From the NCBI GenBank assembly GCA_943331005.2, contig CALQJX020000003.1:124001-188000 (forward strand): a stretch of DNA of 64,000 nucleotides, in the 5' to 3' direction. Positions 63,531 to 64,000 of the stretch are shown piece after piece (the stretch's first letter is position 1; every line of letters begins with the position of its first letter). The position numbers and the translations under genes were made by a program. The notes under the pieces are model-generated. The model was not told the origin of the DNA. It was given only the letters and a program-made list of their open reading frames with translations, and ran no database searches. Source of the DNA: Bordetella parapertussis (GTDB lineage Bacteria; Bacteroidota; Bacteroidia; Chitinophagales; Chitinophagaceae).

Positions 63531-63685
63531 ATTTACAATTTTGCATTACAGAAATAACACAACAATCATTTACACTTTATTTTCAGTATGCAATGTAATC
63601 GCATAGTTTCTTAAATAAATGTTCATTAACATTTATTAAGAAATAAAAAGAAGAATTATTTGTTGCAATACCTGAGTGCAGCTAA

Positions 63686-64000
63686 CTACGAATATTTATT
63701 GACTTCCAACCAATAATGTCTTATCGCTTTCACCACCATAATTAGTTGTTCAAAACTATTGGGTTTAGTGATATAAGAATTCACCCCCAGTTCATAACAA
63801 CGCACGATCTCCTGCTTGTTATTGGTAGTACTGAAAATGATAACTGGAATTCTCTTCCAATCAGGATTCTGTTTGATCTCTTTCAGCGCTTCCCTGCCGT
63901 CTTTTTTGGGCATATTCAGATCTAGCAATATAAAATCAGGTAAAACAGTTCCGTTTCCGGCAGCACAATTATAAAGATGATCCAACAGATCTACTCCGTT
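63686..64000 (-). CDS. Response regulator receiver domain protein, N-terminus beyond the right edge
   Basis: The visible 104 residues hold the phospho-acceptor Asp in PDFILLDLNMPKKDG, the switch Thr/Ser in VIIFSTTNN and the Lys in NSYITKPNSF, i.e. a CheY-like receiver. The coding frame runs unbroken to the window edge (NGVDLLDHLYNC), so the acidic N-terminal patch is outside. It ends soon after the receiver, so it is a single-domain regulator, as used in Bacteroidota relays together with hybrid kinases. Partner kinase unknown. Confidence 0.92.
   Translation of the reverse strand, partial: NGVDLLDHLYNCAAGNGTVLPDFILLDLNMPKKDGREALKEIKQNPDWKRIPVIIFSTTNNKQEIVRCYELGVNSYITKPNSFEQLIMVVKAIRHYWLEVNKYS

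Overview
The window looks like a chromosomal segment of a Bacteroidota bacterium, probably of the Chitinophagaceae or a close relative (the family is my inference). The signs are Bacteroidota-type promoters (TTTG, 18-20 nt, TAnnTTTG) in front of several genes, almost no Shine-Dalgarno sites, three secreted proteins ending in a type IX secretion (Por) sorting domain, a TonB-receptor/lipoprotein operon, atpD-atpC apart from the other ATP synthase genes, short HU and DUF4286 proteins, and leucine dehydrogenase. I see no rRNA, tRNA, CRISPR array, insertion sequence, phage gene or attachment site. The window is an ordinary, densely coded chromosome with a few unusual genes.

Layout. 0-4.3 kb: ftsH (cut by the left edge) and rsfS on the minus strand, birA, a small membrane protein and a PagL-like lipid A deacylase. 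4.35-11.3 kb: one giant secreted protein with 19 Big2-like repeats and a sorting tail. 11.3-20 kb: a type 2 isoleucyl-tRNA synthetase with the altered GIHH signature, a lysine/alanine/proline-rich protein ending in a DksA-like domain without zinc ligands, a secreted gingipain-fold-like protein and carA. 20-25.5 kb: an outer-membrane uptake operon (small His/RGPP protein, TonB receptor, lipoprotein) and atpD-atpC. 25.7-41.5 kb: a membrane glycosyltransferase-like protein, DUF2461, BaiN-like flavoprotein, DUF4286, HU, leucine dehydrogenase, CocE-type peptidase, valS, an NHL-repeat secreted protein, a lipoprotein, an MFS exporter and an FtsX-type permease. 41.5-46 kb: a phosphoribosyltransferase, an isoaspartyl peptidase, dnaX (with an A10 slippery run) and a YodC-LOG pair.

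45-59.6 kb is the most coherent region. Four transcription units carry the same palindrome, TGAC-N4-GTCA (one copy with one mismatch), centred exactly 29.5 nt upstream of the T of the TAnnTTTG element, which places it near -41, the class II activator position of CRP/FNR-family proteins. The units are yodC-LOG, a 127-aa unknown, mlaEFD with a CstB-like persulfide dioxygenase and OsmC, and hmgA-hpd-paaABCD (tyrosine and phenylacetate ring catabolism). A weaker match precedes a RIC-like four-helix protein plus a CcoI-like copper ATPase. Together they suggest one regulon joining oxygen-dependent aromatic catabolism, sulfur and metal stress, and envelope lipid transport. The regulator is not in the window.

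59.7-64 kb: a pseudouridine synthase, a tandem OmpA-domain protein, a conserved unknown, DUF2851, a small membrane protein and a response regulator cut by the right edge. All functions are read from motifs and family memory; no database search was made.
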